Assembly: GCF_014138285.1 (NCBI RefSeq) | Contig: NZ_JACGXN010000001.1 | Coordinates: 671,314-735,313, forward strand | Source: Phyllobacterium myrsinacearum | GTDB lineage: Bacteria; Pseudomonadota; Alphaproteobacteria; Rhizobiales; Rhizobiaceae | Direction: 5' to 3' | DNA: 64,000 bases | Shown: positions 7,957-17,913 of the stretch, one piece after another | How the letters are laid out: each line of letters begins with the position of its first letter | Numbering within the stretch: position 1 is the first letter of the stretch | Notes under the pieces: generated by a model | Database searches by the model: none | Told to the model about the DNA's origin: nothing | The model's input: the letters and a program-made list of their open reading frames with translations, nothing else | Made by a program: the position numbers and the translations under genes

Positions 7957-8295
7957 ATGGATATCCGTCAGATTGACGAAGGCTTTGCCGTGACCGGGCA
8001 GATTTCACCCGATGATGTACGCGATATTGCTGCCGCAGGTTACCAGACCCTGATCTGCAACCGTCCCGATGGTGAATCGCCGGATCAACCGGAATTTGCC
8101 GATATCGCCAAGGTTGCCGAAAAAGCAGGCATCCCGATTTACTACGTTCCGGTTGTTTCCGGCCAGTTGACCCAGAACGACGTGGATGCGATGGCGGCAG
8201 CGCTTGAAGAAGCGGAAGGCCCAGTGCTTGCCTATTGCCGCTCCGGTGCCCGCTCGACCAATATTTACGGTATCGTTCAGCAACAAAAAGGCTGA
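7957..8295 (+). CDS. DUF442 / TIGR01244 phosphatase-like protein (Blh N-terminal type)
   Basis: 112 residues, starting MDIRQIDEGFAVTGQISPDD. A cysteine phosphatase/rhodanese-like P-loop, YCRSGARSTN, carries the C-x5-R signature near residue 95. This is the stand-alone form of the domain found at the N-terminus of beta-lactamase-like persulfide dioxygenase (Blh) proteins in rhizobia. A role in sulfide/persulfide metabolism is possible but not shown here. An in-frame extension to 7840 is rejected: it is cysteine/histidine-rich noise, and AAGGA lies 6 nt before the ATG at 7957. The aminotransferase gene follows after 79 nt, with a small palindrome (8303-8320) between. Confidence 0.8.
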   Translation: MDIRQIDEGFAVTGQISPDDVRDIAAAGYQTLICNRPDGESPDQPEFADIAKVAEKAGIPIYYVPVVSGQLTQNDVDAMAAALEEAEGPVLAYCRSGARSTNIYGIVQQQKG

Positions 8296-8374
8296 CCCGA
8301 AGGGACGGCTGCAGCCGTCCTGCCGTATACCTCAACAACCTTCCCAAGCCAGAGACAACAGAGCTGACGTTCCC

Positions 8375-9661
8375 ATGAGCCGTATTGCCGATCTGAACAG
8401 TGACGATTTCGCCGCCTTGCGCCAGAAGACTTTGAACGAATATGAGGCCTTCCGCGCCCGTGGACTGAAGATCGACATGACCCGCGGCAAACCAAGCCCC
8501 GAGCAACTGGCGCTTGCCAACGGCATGCTGACCCTGCCCGGCAATGGCGATCACTTCAGCGAAGCGGGCGAAGATGCACGCAACTACGGCAATCTGCAGG
8601 GATTGGCCGAAGTGCGCACTCTGTTCGCATCGACGCTTGGTACCTCGCCGGAGCGGATCGTTGTCGGCGACAATTCCAGTCTGGCGCTGATGCATGACTG
8701 CCTGCTCTGGGCCTGGGTCAAGGGTGTTCCCGGCGGTGCGGAACCCTGGCAGAAGACGGAAGCGCCGGCTTTCATCTGCCCGGTGCCCGGCTATGACCGG
8801 CATTTCTCCATTCTTGAGGAATATGGCATCCGCATGCTGCCGGTTCCGCTCAAGGGCGATGGGCCTGATATGGACATGGTCGAGGAACTTGCCGCCGATC
8901 CGAGCGTCAAGGGCATGTGGTGCGTGCCGAAATATTCCAACCCTTCCGGGGAAACCTATTCTGATGCGGTGATCGAACGGCTCGCGGCGATGAAGACCGG
9001 CGCTCCGGATTTCCGCCTGTTCTGGGACAATGCCTATGCGGTGCATCACCTCACGGAGACCGAGCACCAGATTCCCGATATTCTTGATCTGTGCGAGAAG
9101 GCTGGAAATCCTGACCGGGCATTTGTCTTCGCCTCCACGTCCAAGGTGACGCTGGCGGGTGCCGGCCTCGCATTCTTCGCCTCGTCGCCTGCCAATGTAC
9201 GCTGGTATCTTGCCAGCGCCAGCAAGCGGACAATCGGACCTGATAAGCTGAATCAACTGCGCCACGTACGATTCCTCAAGAATGAGGACGGCATACGCAG
9301 GCACATGGCGGCGCACCGCACCCTGATTGCGCCGAAATTCGACACGGTCAGCAATGCGTTGGAAAAGCGCCTCACTGGTACGGGTGTCGCCGAATGGTCG
9401 AAGCCGCAGGGCGGCTATTTCATCTGCGTCGATGCGATGGAAGGCACGGCCAAGCATGTGGTCGAACTGGCCAAACAGGCAGGTGTCACCTTGACCCCGG
9501 CCGGATCGACGTCACCCTACGGCAAAGACCCGCACGACCGCACATTACGGCTGGCACCGACATTCCCTTCCCTGCAGGAAGTGGAATTGGCCTCGCAGGG
9601 TATCGCGCTGTGCATTCTGCTGGCCGCGCTGGAAAAACTGCACTCGACCCGTAATGGCTGA
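8375..9661 (+). CDS. PLP-dependent aspartate aminotransferase, subgroup Ic
   Basis: 428-residue class I/II aminotransferase of the atypical Ic type (PF12897-like). Typical blocks are MTRGKPSPEQLALANGMLTL, DNSSLALMHDCLLWAW, WCVPKYSNPSGETYS, the cofactor-contacting DNAYAVHHL, and the Schiff-base lysine in ASTSKVTLAGAGLAFF. It should interconvert aspartate and 2-oxoglutarate with oxaloacetate and glutamate in the cytoplasm. The longer reading frame from 8186 overlaps the preceding gene, so the ATG at 8375 is used. Confidence 0.88.
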   Translation: MSRIADLNSDDFAALRQKTLNEYEAFRARGLKIDMTRGKPSPEQLALANGMLTLPGNGDHFSEAGEDARNYGNLQGLAEVRTLFASTLGTSPERIVVGDNSSLALMHDCLLWAWVKGVPGGAEPWQKTEAPAFICPVPGYDRHFSILEEYGIRMLPVPLKGDGPDMDMVEELAADPSVKGMWCVPKYSNPSGETYSDAVIERLAAMKTGAPDFRLFWDNAYAVHHLTETEHQIPDILDLCEKAGNPDRAFVFASTSKVTLAGAGLAFFASSPANVRWYLASASKRTIGPDKLNQLRHVRFLKNEDGIRRHMAAHRTLIAPKFDTVSNALEKRLTGTGVAEWSKPQGGYFICVDAMEGTAKHVVELAKQAGVTLTPAGSTSPYGKDPHDRTLRLAPTFPSLQEVELASQGIALCILLAALEKLHSTRNG

Positions 9662-9664
9662 TGT

Positions 9665-10516
9665 CTAAAGCGGGATGACCAGACCATCGCGACCGATGCT
9701 CAATCGGCCGTCCCACTTGCCATCCAGAGCTTTGATCCAGTCGGCTTCGCCGAATTGCGGATCGTCAGCGGGAATGAGGTGGTGCAGCACGAGATGCTTC
9801 ACTTCAGCCGAAGTTGCAATTCGGGCTGCATCTTCAACCAGCGTATGACTGGCAAGGAGATGTTCCTTGAGGCGCGCGCCATTGCCCGTGCGGACAACCA
9901 GACGGTCGACGCCTTCGGGCAGCATCGCCTCATGAACGAGGATATCGCTACCCCGAGCAAAATCGGCCAGCGGCGGGAAATATGTGGTGTCCGCCGAAAA
10001 GACGATGGATTTGCCTGCCGCTTCTATCTTGAACGCAAAGCAATCGACAACCGGCGGATGATCGACGCGCAAAGCGGTGATAGTCAGATTGCCATCCTGA
10101 TGGACCAAACCATCGGCATAGACCTTCAGGTCGACAAGATCGCGCAGATCAGGGCGCCCTTCGTCATCGATGCGCAGATCGATATCGTAGCGCATGGATT
10201 GCAGGAAACCTGACCAGTATTCTTCAATTCCAGCCGGGCCGTAGACCGTGATCTTGCGTGCCAGCCCGGACGTCCATGCCGTATGCAGCAGCGGTCCGAA
10301 TTCCAGCACATGATCGGAATGCAGATGCGTGATCAGGATCATATCCAGATCCTTGAGTGACATATCCGCATTGACGAGCGCCCGGGTGACGCCGAGACCG
10401 CAGTCGATGACGACCCGCCGTCCTGCAATGTCCAGCAGCGAAGACGTAGGTGACGGGCCGCCCGGACGGATTGCCGGGCCGCCCTTGGTTCCAAGCAGGA
10501 CGAGCCTGTCGGCCAT
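9665..10516 (-). CDS. MBL-fold metal-dependent hydrolase (RNase Z/arylsulfatase-like)
   Basis: 283 residues with the metallo-beta-lactamase motif HLHSDH at 64-69. Further metal ligands are likely in the FSADTTYFPPL and ILVHEAM segments, and the late histidines in VLHHLIPADDPQF. The closest recognisable class is the RNase Z-like/cyclic-phosphate or ester hydrolase group. The substrate cannot be read from sequence. It lies 2 nt downstream of gcdH on the same strand, so it is probably co-transcribed and may hydrolyse an ester or thioester in that pathway, which is inference. It converges with the aminotransferase gene. Confidence 0.82.
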   Translation of the reverse strand: MADRLVLLGTKGGPAIRPGGPSPTSSLLDIAGRRVVIDCGLGVTRALVNADMSLKDLDMILITHLHSDHVLEFGPLLHTAWTSGLARKITVYGPAGIEEYWSGFLQSMRYDIDLRIDDEGRPDLRDLVDLKVYADGLVHQDGNLTITALRVDHPPVVDCFAFKIEAAGKSIVFSADTTYFPPLADFARGSDILVHEAMLPEGVDRLVVRTGNGARLKEHLLASHTLVEDAARIATSAEVKHLVLHHLIPADDPQFGEADWIKALDGKWDGRLSIGRDGLVIPL

Positions 10517-10518
10517 TC

Positions 10519-11709
10519 CTAGAAGAAAGCCTGAATGCCGGTCTGGGCGCGTCCAAGAATGAGGGCATGCACATCGTGCGTGCCTTCGTAGGTGTTGACC
10601 GTCTCAAGGTTTTGCGAATGACGCATCACGTGATAGCCGATCTGGATGCCGTTGCCGCCGTGCATGTCACGGGCAACACGCGCGATATCCAAAGCCTTGC
10701 CGCAATTGTTGCGCTTGACCAGACTGATCATCTCAGGCGCCATGCGATCCTCGTCCATGAGACGGCCAACCCGCAGGCTTGCCTGCAGGCCCAGCGTTAT
10801 TTCCGTCTGCATGTCGGCGAATTTCTTCTGGAACAGCTGTGTTGCAGCCAGCGGCTTGCCGAACTGCTTGCGGTCGAGACCATATTGCACTGTGCGCTGC
10901 CAGCAATCTTCGGCTGCTCCCATCACACCCCATGAAATGCCGTAACGGGCACGGTTGAGACAGCCGAATGGACCCTTGAGGCCAGAAACATTGGGGAGAA
11001 GGTGTTCTTCGCCGACGACAACGCCGTCCATCACCACTTCGCCTGTGATCGAAGCACGGAGCGAAAGCTTGCCGCCGATCTTCGGAGCGGAAAGCCCCTT
11101 CATGCCCTTCTCGAGCACGAAGCCGCGAATCTGGCCGTCATGCGCATCGGACTTGGCCCAGATGACGAAGACATCGGCGATGGGGGAATTGGAAATCCAC
11201 ATTTTCGCACCGGAAATCCGGTAGCCATCGGCAACCTTCTCGGCGCGGGTTTTCATACCGGCCGGATCGGAACCGGCATCGGGTTCAGTCAGGCCAAAGC
11301 AGCCGATCCACTCGCCTGAAGCCAGCTTCGGCAGATATTTCTTCCGCTGTTCTTCCGAGCCATAAGCATAGATGGGATACATGACCAGCGAGGACTGCAC
11401 GCTCATCATCGAGCGATAACCACTGTCAACGCGCTCGACTTCGCGTGCGACCAGACCATAAGCAACATAGGATGCGCCGGCCGTGCCATACTCTTCCGGA
11501 AGCGTAACACCAAGAAGCCCCGCCTCACCCATCATGCGGAAAAGCGCCGGATCGGTCTTTTCTTCGAGATAGGCTTCCTCGATACGCGGCGCCAACTCGC
11601 CCTGCGCGAAGGCGCGCGCACTGTCCCGGATCATCCGTTCGTCTTCGGTCAGTTGATCTTCCAGCAGAAACGGATCCGTCCAGACAAAGGAAGCTTTGGA
11701 ATGGGCCAT
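10519..11709 (-). CDS. gcdH: Glutaryl-CoA dehydrogenase
   Basis: 396-residue acyl-CoA dehydrogenase of the glutaryl-CoA type, starting [23 protein letters not shown]-binding blocks [20 protein letters not shown] and [20 protein letters not shown] are present. The catalytic glutamate lies at about 375 in [17 protein letters not shown], typical of this subfamily. It oxidises and decarboxylates glutaryl-CoA to crotonyl-CoA in lysine/tryptophan breakdown. No electron-transfer flavoprotein gene is nearby. It is divergent from mutL. Confidence 0.93.
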   Translation of the reverse strand: MAHSKASFVWTDPFLLEDQLTEDERMIRDSARAFAQGELAPRIEEAYLEEKTDPALFRMMGEAGLLGVTLPEEYGTAGASYVAYGLVAREVERVDSGYRSMMSVQSSLVMYPIYAYGSEEQRKKYLPKLASGEWIGCFGLTEPDAGSDPAGMKTRAEKVADGYRISGAKMWISNSPIADVFVIWAKSDAHDGQIRGFVLEKGMKGLSAPKIGGKLSLRASITGEVVMDGVVVGEEHLLPNVSGLKGPFGCLNRARYGISWGVMGAAEDCWQRTVQYGLDRKQFGKPLAATQLFQKKFADMQTEITLGLQASLRVGRLMDEDRMAPEMISLVKRNNCGKALDIARVARDMHGGNGIQIGYHVMRHSQNLETVNTYEGTHDVHALILGRAQTGIQAFF

Positions 11710-11849
11710 GTAATTTCCTCCATAATGCGTTGAAAAGACCTAGCATCAAAATCGCGTCGATGACCAGATAGTTTCGGCTTAAAATATATTCCGGTGCGCT
11801 TTGGCAGCGAACAATTTCCGTCGCCGGGCGAATCCCCTATATGTATGGC

Positions 11850-13709
11850 ATGGCCATCAAACAGCTTACCGAAACCATCATTAACCAGATCGCCGCGGGT
11901 GAAGTCATCGAGCGCCCCGCAAGCGTGGTGAAGGAGCTTGTCGAAAATGCAATCGATGCCGGTGCCACCCGTATCGAAGTGGTGACGGCAGGCGGCGGCA
12001 AGAACCTCATCCGCATTACCGATAACGGCTCGGGCATTCCGTCGGATGAACTGACGCTGGCGATTTCGCGCCATTGCACATCAAAACTGACGAATGACGT
12101 GCATGACATCCGGGCACTGGGTTTTCGCGGCGAGGCCCTGCCGTCCATCGGCTCGATATCCCGGCTCTCACTCAAATCACGCACGGTGCAGGCCGATTCC
12201 GGTTTTGAGATCAGCGTGCATGGCGGCCGTATGGACGGCCCACGTCCAACGGCGATGAATGGCGGCACGATCGCCGAAGTGCGCGATTTGTTCTTTGCCA
12301 CGCCCGCGCGTCTGAAGTTCATGAAGACGGACCGGGCGGAAGCCTCGGCTATCAGCGACATCGTCAAACGGGTTGCCATTGCCTTTCCGCATATACGCTT
12401 TTCCCTGGCGGGCAGTGACAGGACGCCGCTGGAGCTTGCCGCAACCGGCATTGGCTCTGCTGGCATGCTGGAGCGGATTTCGCAGGTTCTGGGCAAGGAA
12501 TTCCCGGAGAACGCCATTGCCATCGACGCGGAGCGCGACGGGGTGCGCCTGACCGGATTTGCCGGAATACCCGCTTTCAACCGCGCCAACAGCCTGCACC
12601 AGTTTGCCTATGTCAATGGACGACCAGTGCGTGACAAGCAGATATGGGGTGCCATCCGTGGTGCCTATGCGGATGTGATCTCGCGGGATCGGCATCCAGT
12701 TGTGGTGCTGTTTCTCAACCTCGATCCGGCATTGGTCGATGTCAATGTGCATCCGGCCAAGGCGGATGTTCGCTTCCGCGATCCGGGTCTTGTGCGCGGG
12801 CTCATCGTCGGTGCAATCCGCCAGGCGCTCGGCCAGTCAGGCATTCGCGCTGCCACCAGCGGGGCGGAAGCCATGCTGCAATCCTTCCGGATGGGCGGCG
12901 CTGAGCCATTAAGGCCGACGCCACAGGCACAGCATTGGCAGGGTTCACCGTCAGTCAACCAAAACTATACAAGCCAACAGTCAGCCTTTCGTCCTTTCAC
13001 TGCGGATCCGGCGCCATCCTATGCGGGCAATGGCTTCTCGGAGCCTGCACGCAGCTTTCTGGCTGAAGCAGACGTGCTGGCCACCGATACGCGGGCAAGC
13101 ACCGCAGAGGTGCCGCAAGCGCTGCTGGCTTCGCCGCTTGGTGCTGCACGCGCGCAGATACACGCGAACTATATTGTCTCGCAGACCGAAGACAGCCTCA
13201 TTATCGTCGACCAACACGCGGCGCATGAGCGGCTTGTCTATGAGGCATTGAAAACAGCCCTGCACTCCAGACCCCTGCCCGCGCAGATGCTGCTCATCCC
13301 CGAAATTGTCGATCTGCCTGAGGAGGATGTGGAGCGGCTTGTATCCCATGCGGAAACCCTGTCGCGCTTCGGCCTTGGCGTGGAAGCTTTCGGTCCCGGT
13401 GCTGTTGCCGTGCGGGAAACGCCGTCCATGCTGGGTGAGATCGACGTACAGCAACTCATTCGCGACCTTGCCGATGAGATTGCGGAACACGATACATCCG
13501 ATGGGCTGAAAGCCATTCTCGACCATGTTGCCGCCACCATGGCTTGTCATGGATCGGTGCGTTCGGGCCGGCGGCTGAAGCCGGATGAAATGAACGCGCT
13601 TTTGCGCCAGATGGAAGACACGCCGGGTTCGGGGACCTGCAATCACGGCCGTCCGACCTATATCGAACTCAAGCTTACGGATATCGAAAGGCTGTTCGGC
13701 AGGCGGTGA
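11850..13709 (+). CDS. mutL: DNA mismatch repair protein MutL
   Basis: 619 residues. The N-terminal GHKL ATPase shows [21 protein letters not shown] and [13 protein letters not shown] low-complexity linker follows (about 350-430), then a C-terminal dimerisation/endonuclease domain. The nuclease motif DQHA-x2-E-x4-E is present ([12 protein letters not shown]), along with the zinc-associated [13 protein letters not shown] near the end. This is therefore a nicking-competent MutL, as expected in bacteria without MutH. The in-frame ATG at 11841 is 3 codons upstream; 11850 ([20 protein letters not shown]) is preferred by comparison with relatives. Confidence 0.96.
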   Translation: MAIKQLTETIINQIAAGEVIERPASVVKELVENAIDAGATRIEVVTAGGGKNLIRITDNGSGIPSDELTLAISRHCTSKLTNDVHDIRALGFRGEALPSIGSISRLSLKSRTVQADSGFEISVHGGRMDGPRPTAMNGGTIAEVRDLFFATPARLKFMKTDRAEASAISDIVKRVAIAFPHIRFSLAGSDRTPLELAATGIGSAGMLERISQVLGKEFPENAIAIDAERDGVRLTGFAGIPAFNRANSLHQFAYVNGRPVRDKQIWGAIRGAYADVISRDRHPVVVLFLNLDPALVDVNVHPAKADVRFRDPGLVRGLIVGAIRQALGQSGIRAATSGAEAMLQSFRMGGAEPLRPTPQAQHWQGSPSVNQNYTSQQSAFRPFTADPAPSYAGNGFSEPARSFLAEADVLATDTRASTAEVPQALLASPLGAARAQIHANYIVSQTEDSLIIVDQHAAHERLVYEALKTALHSRPLPAQMLLIPEIVDLPEEDVERLVSHAETLSRFGLGVEAFGPGAVAVRETPSMLGEIDVQQLIRDLADEIAEHDTSDGLKAILDHVAATMACHGSVRSGRRLKPDEMNALLRQMEDTPGSGTCNHGRPTYIELKLTDIERLFGRR

Positions 13710-13775
13710 CATCTTGACCCGCATGGCATCTGCCGCCTAAATGCGTTGAAGACACGAACTGGAAAACACCGGATA

Positions 13776-14012
13776 ATGAACAGGTTTGAAGGCCCCGGCT
13801 CGCGCGAAGCCAAGATACGCTACCTCGATGGTGACTTTCAGGTCCTGTCGCCGGGGTCTTATGTCCTTTGCGCGATAACGTCGGAAAAGATTCCATTGGA
13901 CGAGCTGAAGTACTGGAATGTTGCCCGGCAGGAAGCCTATGCCGATGCAACCATTTCCCTTGAACGCGAGCTGGAAATGAATCCGTCGCTGAGGCAACGC
14001 AGCAAAGCCTGA
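13776..14012 (+). CDS. DUF2093 domain protein
   Basis: 78-residue small protein of the DUF2093 family, restricted to alphaproteobacteria, with conserved segments AKIRYLDGDFQVLSPGSYV and CAITSEKIPLDELKYWNV. The function is unknown. An alternative TTG start at 13746 would add 10 residues but has no better ribosome-binding site. It lies 66 nt after mutL and 3 nt before the lipoprotein gene, so it is probably co-transcribed with them. Confidence 0.85.
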   Translation: MNRFEGPGSREAKIRYLDGDFQVLSPGSYVLCAITSEKIPLDELKYWNVARQEAYADATISLERELEMNPSLRQRSKA

Positions 14013-14015
14013 TCA

Positions 14016-14471
14016 ATGTTCAATCGCCGATCCGCACTTTTTGCTCTTACCGCCGCTGCTCTTTTGACCAGCGGCTGCACGTCGATTGGTGCCAAACACC
14101 AACCGGCCTATAGCGGACCGACCAAAACAATCAAAGGCTATCTGCGCGGCTCGTCCTTTGCGCAGCTGACGCCAAGTCTGGTTGTCTACATCACTGCCTA
14201 TGACGCAACCAACGGCAATTCCAAGCCCATGCCAGTGATAGGTGAAACAAGCTTTACGCTTGGCCGGAGTGGCTACTTTCCGATCGCCTACGAAATCGAA
14301 ATCCCGGCAGCGAAATCAGCACCAAAGGTGGCGTTGTCTGTGCAAATCGGTACTCCGGGGCGAATCCTCTTTTCAAATGACAGGCAGTACAGCCAGACGA
14401 CCGGCAACAACATGGATATTCCGATGCGCGAGGCGCCGCCGCGCCTGCGCAACTTCCGTAATGGCCTATAA
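14016..14471 (+). CDS. YbaY-like lipoprotein
   Basis: 151 residues. The N-terminus has a twin-positive start and a lipobox LLTSGC with the acylated cysteine at 21. The mature part resembles the YbaY/type III secretion-associated lipoprotein fold: GYLRGSSFAQLTPSLVVYIT and VYITAYDATNGNSKPMPVIG, then a beta-rich domain. Attachment to the outer membrane is likely because the residue after Cys is Thr, not Asp. Its function is unknown. Its last 6 nt overlap the 3' end of the convergent lpxK. Confidence 0.72.
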   Translation: MFNRRSALFALTAAALLTSGCTSIGAKHQPAYSGPTKTIKGYLRGSSFAQLTPSLVVYITAYDATNGNSKPMPVIGETSFTLGRSGYFPIAYEIEIPAAKSAPKVALSVQIGTPGRILFSNDRQYSQTTGNNMDIPMREAPPRLRNFRNGL

Positions 14472-15497
14472 CAGGCGAATAAGGCGCAAGCGCGCGCGTT
14501 CCCGGGTTTCACTGATGATACGGGTTGCCGTTTGCGAATGGGCAAACACCAGTTCCACATCCAGAACCTGTGTTCTCGCCGCGAATTCTCTGGCGGTTTC
14601 GCTGCCATCGAGCAGGCGAACATGATCCTTTGTCGTCGTGATCAATGTTAACCCTTCCGCATCGGCACTCTTGACCAGATCGGCAATCTCCTCATCCGTG
14701 TAGGGATGATGGTCCGGAAAAGACCTTGTCCGGACAACGTTCCCACCCGCCTCTTCCAGTGTCCGGAAGAATTTCGCGGGATCGCCGATACCGGCGAAAG
14801 CAAATAATGGTTTGCCCGTAACAGAAAGTGCTGCCTTGGGCTGAAGCATAGCTTCATAGATAGGTTTGGCGGCGCGCGCGGCGCTTCTCACAACTTGATC
14901 GGCGCCGCTGGCCGAGCCGATCTTGAGCAGCGCATCGGTGCGCACCAGCTGATCCGTCAGCGGTGCACGGAGCGGGCCACCCGGTATCACGTGGCCATTG
15001 CCGATGCCGCGACCGGCATCGACAACCATGAGTGCGTAGTCGAAATGCAGCCGGGCACTTTGAAATCCGTCATCCATGATTATGAAATCACAGCCCGCCT
15101 CCTGAAGTGCCTTGGCACCGGCAAAACGGTCAGCGCAAACAACCACTGGTGCATGCCGGGCGAGCAGCATCGGTTCGTCACCGACGTGCCGGGCGCTGTC
15201 ATGATCCGGATCGACCCGGTGCAAACCCGAGAACGCGCCTCCATAGCCGCGCGAGACAATGCCGGGTTTAAGACCGGCAGCGATGGCGGCTTGTGCAAAG
15301 GCAATGGACGTCGGCGTTTTGCCTGCGCCGCCTACGGTGAAATTTCCGATACAGAGCACCGGCACCGGCACAGAAGGCGGCACAGCACGGCGGATACGCC
15401 GACCGGCCACCATGCCGTAGATTTTTGACAGAGGGCTAAGGGCCCGCGCGCGCCAATCCGGCTTTTCCCACCAGAATGGAGGCGCTTCGCTGGTCAT
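14466..15497 (-). CDS. lpxK: Tetraacyldisaccharide 4'-kinase
   Basis: 343-residue LpxK, with a short N-terminal hydrophobic/amphipathic region that anchors it at the inner membrane. The P-loop is NFTVGGAGKTPTSIAFAQ (about 51-68), and the Walker B-like FIIMDDGFQS follows at about 138. It phosphorylates the 4' position of the lipid A disaccharide with ATP. It is the last gene of the envelope operon. Its ATG overlaps the waaA stop (ATGA, 15494-15497), so the two are coupled. Confidence 0.96.
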   Translation of the reverse strand: MTSEAPPFWWEKPDWRARALSPLSKIYGMVAGRRIRRAVPPSVPVPVLCIGNFTVGGAGKTPTSIAFAQAAIAAGLKPGIVSRGYGGAFSGLHRVDPDHDSARHVGDEPMLLARHAPVVVCADRFAGAKALQEAGCDFIIMDDGFQSARLHFDYALMVVDAGRGIGNGHVIPGGPLRAPLTDQLVRTDALLKIGSASGADQVVRSAARAAKPIYEAMLQPKAALSVTGKPLFAFAGIGDPAKFFRTLEEAGGNVVRTRSFPDHHPYTDEEIADLVKSADAEGLTLITTTKDHVRLLDGSETAREFAARTQVLDVELVFAHSQTATRIISETRERARLRLIRLL

Positions 15498-16816
15498 TTC
15501 CAGCCACCTTCGCGAGCGCTGAGCCGTGCTTTCAGCACAAGGGGCTGAATGAACGGTTCAAGAGCGGTCATGGTGCGATCCAGTGAACCGCGCATGTCTT
15601 CGACAGTCTTGGTCCCGGCTTCGATCATTATCTGACGATCGGCCGGATTGTTGAAGAGATAATTGACTGCACCCGCCAGCATATCCTTGTCACGAATGAG
15701 CTTGGCGGCACCATTCTTGATCAGACGCTGGTAAGAGTCGCGGAAGTTCTGCACATTGCGCCCTGACAGGATTGCTGTTTTCAGCATGGCCGGTTCCAGC
15801 GGGTTCTGGCCACCCTGCGCCAGCAACGAACGGCCGACAAAGGCAATTTCCGTCAATCGCAGATAGAGGCCCATCTCACCGATCGTATCGCCAAGATAGA
15901 TGTCGGTGTCGGGCGTGATGACATCACGACGGCTGCGCAAAGCCACCTTCATGCCCAGCTTCTCGATTTCCTCGGCAATTGCAGGTGCACGATCCGGGTG
16001 GCGCGGCACGACGATCGTCAGAAGATCACGATGCCTGACCTTCAACATGTGATGCACCTGGGCGACGACATCTTCCTCACCCTGATGGGTGGAAACGGCC
16101 ACCCATGTCTTGCGACCCCCGATCTGCCTTTGCAGTGCCTCCAGTTCGGATGGAACGACGGGCGGGATTGCCGTATCCACCTTCAGATTGCCTGATACCG
16201 TCACCGGGCGGGCGCCAAGGGCGCGGAACCGCTCGCCGTCAACATCGGACTGGGCGACCACATGGGCGAGGTTCTCGAACAGGGCCTCGGCGACAGACGA
16301 TCTTTTCTGCCACGAGGCAAAGGATTTGTCGGAGAGGCGGCCATTGACGAGAACCTGCGGCACACGCCGCAAGCCAAGTTCAAGAATGGTCATGGGCCAA
16401 ATCTCGGACTCGCAGATGACAGCGAGATCAGGTTGCCAATGGCTGAGGAAACGGTCAACGGCCGGTTTGAGGTCAAGCGGCACATACTGATGAATGACGC
16501 GGTCGCCCAGTCGTTCCTGCACCATCTTTGCCGACGTCACCGTGCCTGTCGTCAGAACAACGTTGATGCCCATTTCAACAATGGTTTCGACGAGAGGTGT
16601 CACTGCGGATGTTTCACCCACGCTTGCCGCGTGAACCCATACCAGCGGTCCTTGCGGCCGTGCAACGCTGGCAATGCCATAGCGCTCGCCCTGCCGGCCG
16701 CGCTCTTCCTTGCCCTTGCTGGCGCGGAAGGCGACATAGGCTCCAACCGCCGGAAACGCCATGGCACCCACCCAGCGGTAGGTGCTCAGGACGAAGCGTG
16801 CCCAACGCTCGCTCAC
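15494..16816 (-). CDS. waaA: 3-deoxy-D-manno-octulosonic acid (Kdo) transferase
   Basis: 440-residue membrane-anchored GT-B glycosyltransferase. The N-terminal hydrophobic anchor (about 1-30) is followed by the GT30 acceptor domain (VWVHAASVGETSAVTPLVE; CESEIWPMTILELGLRRVP). The CMP-Kdo domain comes next (VAVSTHQGEEDVV; VGRSLLAQGGQNPLEPAML). It adds Kdo to lipid IVA in the cytoplasmic leaflet. It overlaps lpxK and the DUF374 gene by 4 nt on either side, so the three form a tightly coupled lipid A-Kdo unit. Confidence 0.95.
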   Translation of the reverse strand: MSERWARFVLSTYRWVGAMAFPAVGAYVAFRASKGKEERGRQGERYGIASVARPQGPLVWVHAASVGETSAVTPLVETIVEMGINVVLTTGTVTSAKMVQERLGDRVIHQYVPLDLKPAVDRFLSHWQPDLAVICESEIWPMTILELGLRRVPQVLVNGRLSDKSFASWQKRSSVAEALFENLAHVVAQSDVDGERFRALGARPVTVSGNLKVDTAIPPVVPSELEALQRQIGGRKTWVAVSTHQGEEDVVAQVHHMLKVRHRDLLTIVVPRHPDRAPAIAEEIEKLGMKVALRSRRDVITPDTDIYLGDTIGEMGLYLRLTEIAFVGRSLLAQGGQNPLEPAMLKTAILSGRNVQNFRDSYQRLIKNGAAKLIRDKDMLAGAVNYLFNNPADRQIMIEAGTKTVEDMRGSLDRTMTALEPFIQPLVLKARLSAREGGWK

Positions 16817-17586
16817 GCCTGACCATCCACAAGCGCCTGCACCCGCGCCGTATTGGTGTTCAGGCTCGCGGTCAACTCGACACGCTTGGATTCAAGCATT
16901 GCATCATCGGCATCCTCGGGGACAAAGATTGGATCGCCGACAATCAACCCTGACTTACCGAATGGCAAGGGAATGGTTGTCTTATCCCAGCTCTTCTCCA
17001 GAATTTTCCTGCGTGAAGTCATGTAGCAGATTGGAATAATCGGGCGGCCGGACAGTTTGGCGAGAAGGATGACACCCTGACCGGAGTCCCGGGGCGTTCC
17101 ATGGGGAATATCAGCAATCATCGCCGCAGTTTTACCATCCTTCAGTGCCTTTTTCAGGGCAAGCAAAGCCCTGACGCCACCTTTTTCAATACTTTTTGTT
17201 GGCTCTCTGCCGCCCGAGCCACGAATGATCTCGACGCCGAACCGTTCAGCCACGCGGGCGTTCAGCTCAGCATCCTTGCTCTTGGAGAACATGGCGACGA
17301 AACGCACACCACGCGGCATCAGAAATGGCGCCATGAGATGCTGGCCGTGCCAGGCAACGGCGATAAAGGGCTCACCGCCGCGTTTCATGTCGTCCAGGTC
17401 GGACGAGCCGGGCAGGCGCGGGTTGGTGGCATTGACCAGCCGGAAAAACTGCGTGATCAGCCAGACAATAGCCGAACGCACAAAGCGCGATTTCGCCAGA
17501 GGTCCGCGTATGGAACGCCAAAACCGTTTCAGCGCCCCGTTCTTCTTGCGGGGCACCTTGGCGGTAGCTGTGCTGTTGTCAATCAT
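16813..17586 (-). CDS. DUF374 lysophospholipid acyltransferase-like protein
   Basis: 257-residue protein of the DUF374 acyltransferase-related family. It has a basic N-terminus, one hydrophobic stretch (FVRSAIVWLITQFFRLV), the family motif AVAWHGQHLMAPFL, and the RGSGGREPTKSIEKGGVRAL and ADIPHGTPRDSGQGVILLAK blocks. These proteins lie beside waaA in many alphaproteobacteria and are suspected to acylate lipid A or a lipid precursor. The activity is inferred. It overlaps waaA by 4 nt. Confidence 0.82.
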   Translation of the reverse strand: MIDNSTATAKVPRKKNGALKRFWRSIRGPLAKSRFVRSAIVWLITQFFRLVNATNPRLPGSSDLDDMKRGGEPFIAVAWHGQHLMAPFLMPRGVRFVAMFSKSKDAELNARVAERFGVEIIRGSGGREPTKSIEKGGVRALLALKKALKDGKTAAMIADIPHGTPRDSGQGVILLAKLSGRPIIPICYMTSRRKILEKSWDKTTIPLPFGKSGLIVGDPIFVPEDADDAMLESKRVELTASLNTNTARVQALVDGQA

Positions 17587-17618
17587 GCCGCTGTCAATGC
17601 GTGACCGGAGGACGCCGG

Positions 17619-17867
17619 TCAGCTTGCCTTGCCTGTATCGGGATCGAGCAGCTTGTGCATGTGGACGATGAAATAACGCATATGCGCATTGTCGACCGTC
17701 TGCTGCGCCTTGGATTTCCAGGCGCGCTGTGCGGTTTCGAAGTTCGGATAAATGCCGACAATATCCAGCTTCTCGAGATCGCGGAATTCAACGCCGCCGA
17801 GCTTCTTCAGTTCGCCGCCAAAAACCAGGTGAAGCAGCTGCTTCTGTTCTGCTGTATTTTCGCTCAT
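17619..17867 (-). CDS. DUF4170 domain protein
   Basis: 82-residue soluble protein of unknown function. The DUF4170 core reads HLVFGGELKKLGGVEFRDL, IVGIYPNFETAQRAWKSKAQ and AHMRYFIVHMHKLLDPDTG. The longer frame to 18044 overlaps cysQ. The ATG at 17867 (MSENTAEQKQLLHLVFGGEL) is used because relatives begin here. It sits between cysQ and the DUF374 gene (46 and 32 nt gaps), a conserved place in Rhizobiales envelope operons. Confidence 0.85.
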   Translation of the reverse strand: MSENTAEQKQLLHLVFGGELKKLGGVEFRDLEKLDIVGIYPNFETAQRAWKSKAQQTVDNAHMRYFIVHMHKLLDPDTGKAS

Positions 17868-17913
17868 GGTCGCCCATCCGTTCAAGTTATCAATCATTAG
17901 AATTTTAGTCTGT

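Noticed and set aside
8303..8320. Terminator between the DUF442 and aminotransferase genes
   Set aside because: GGACGGCTGCAGCCGTCC is a perfect palindrome but lacks a U-tract and lies in a short same-strand gap; its role is unclear.
7874..9457. 527-codon open frame on the minus strand
   Set aside because: Antisense to the DUF442 and aminotransferase genes, with no family features.
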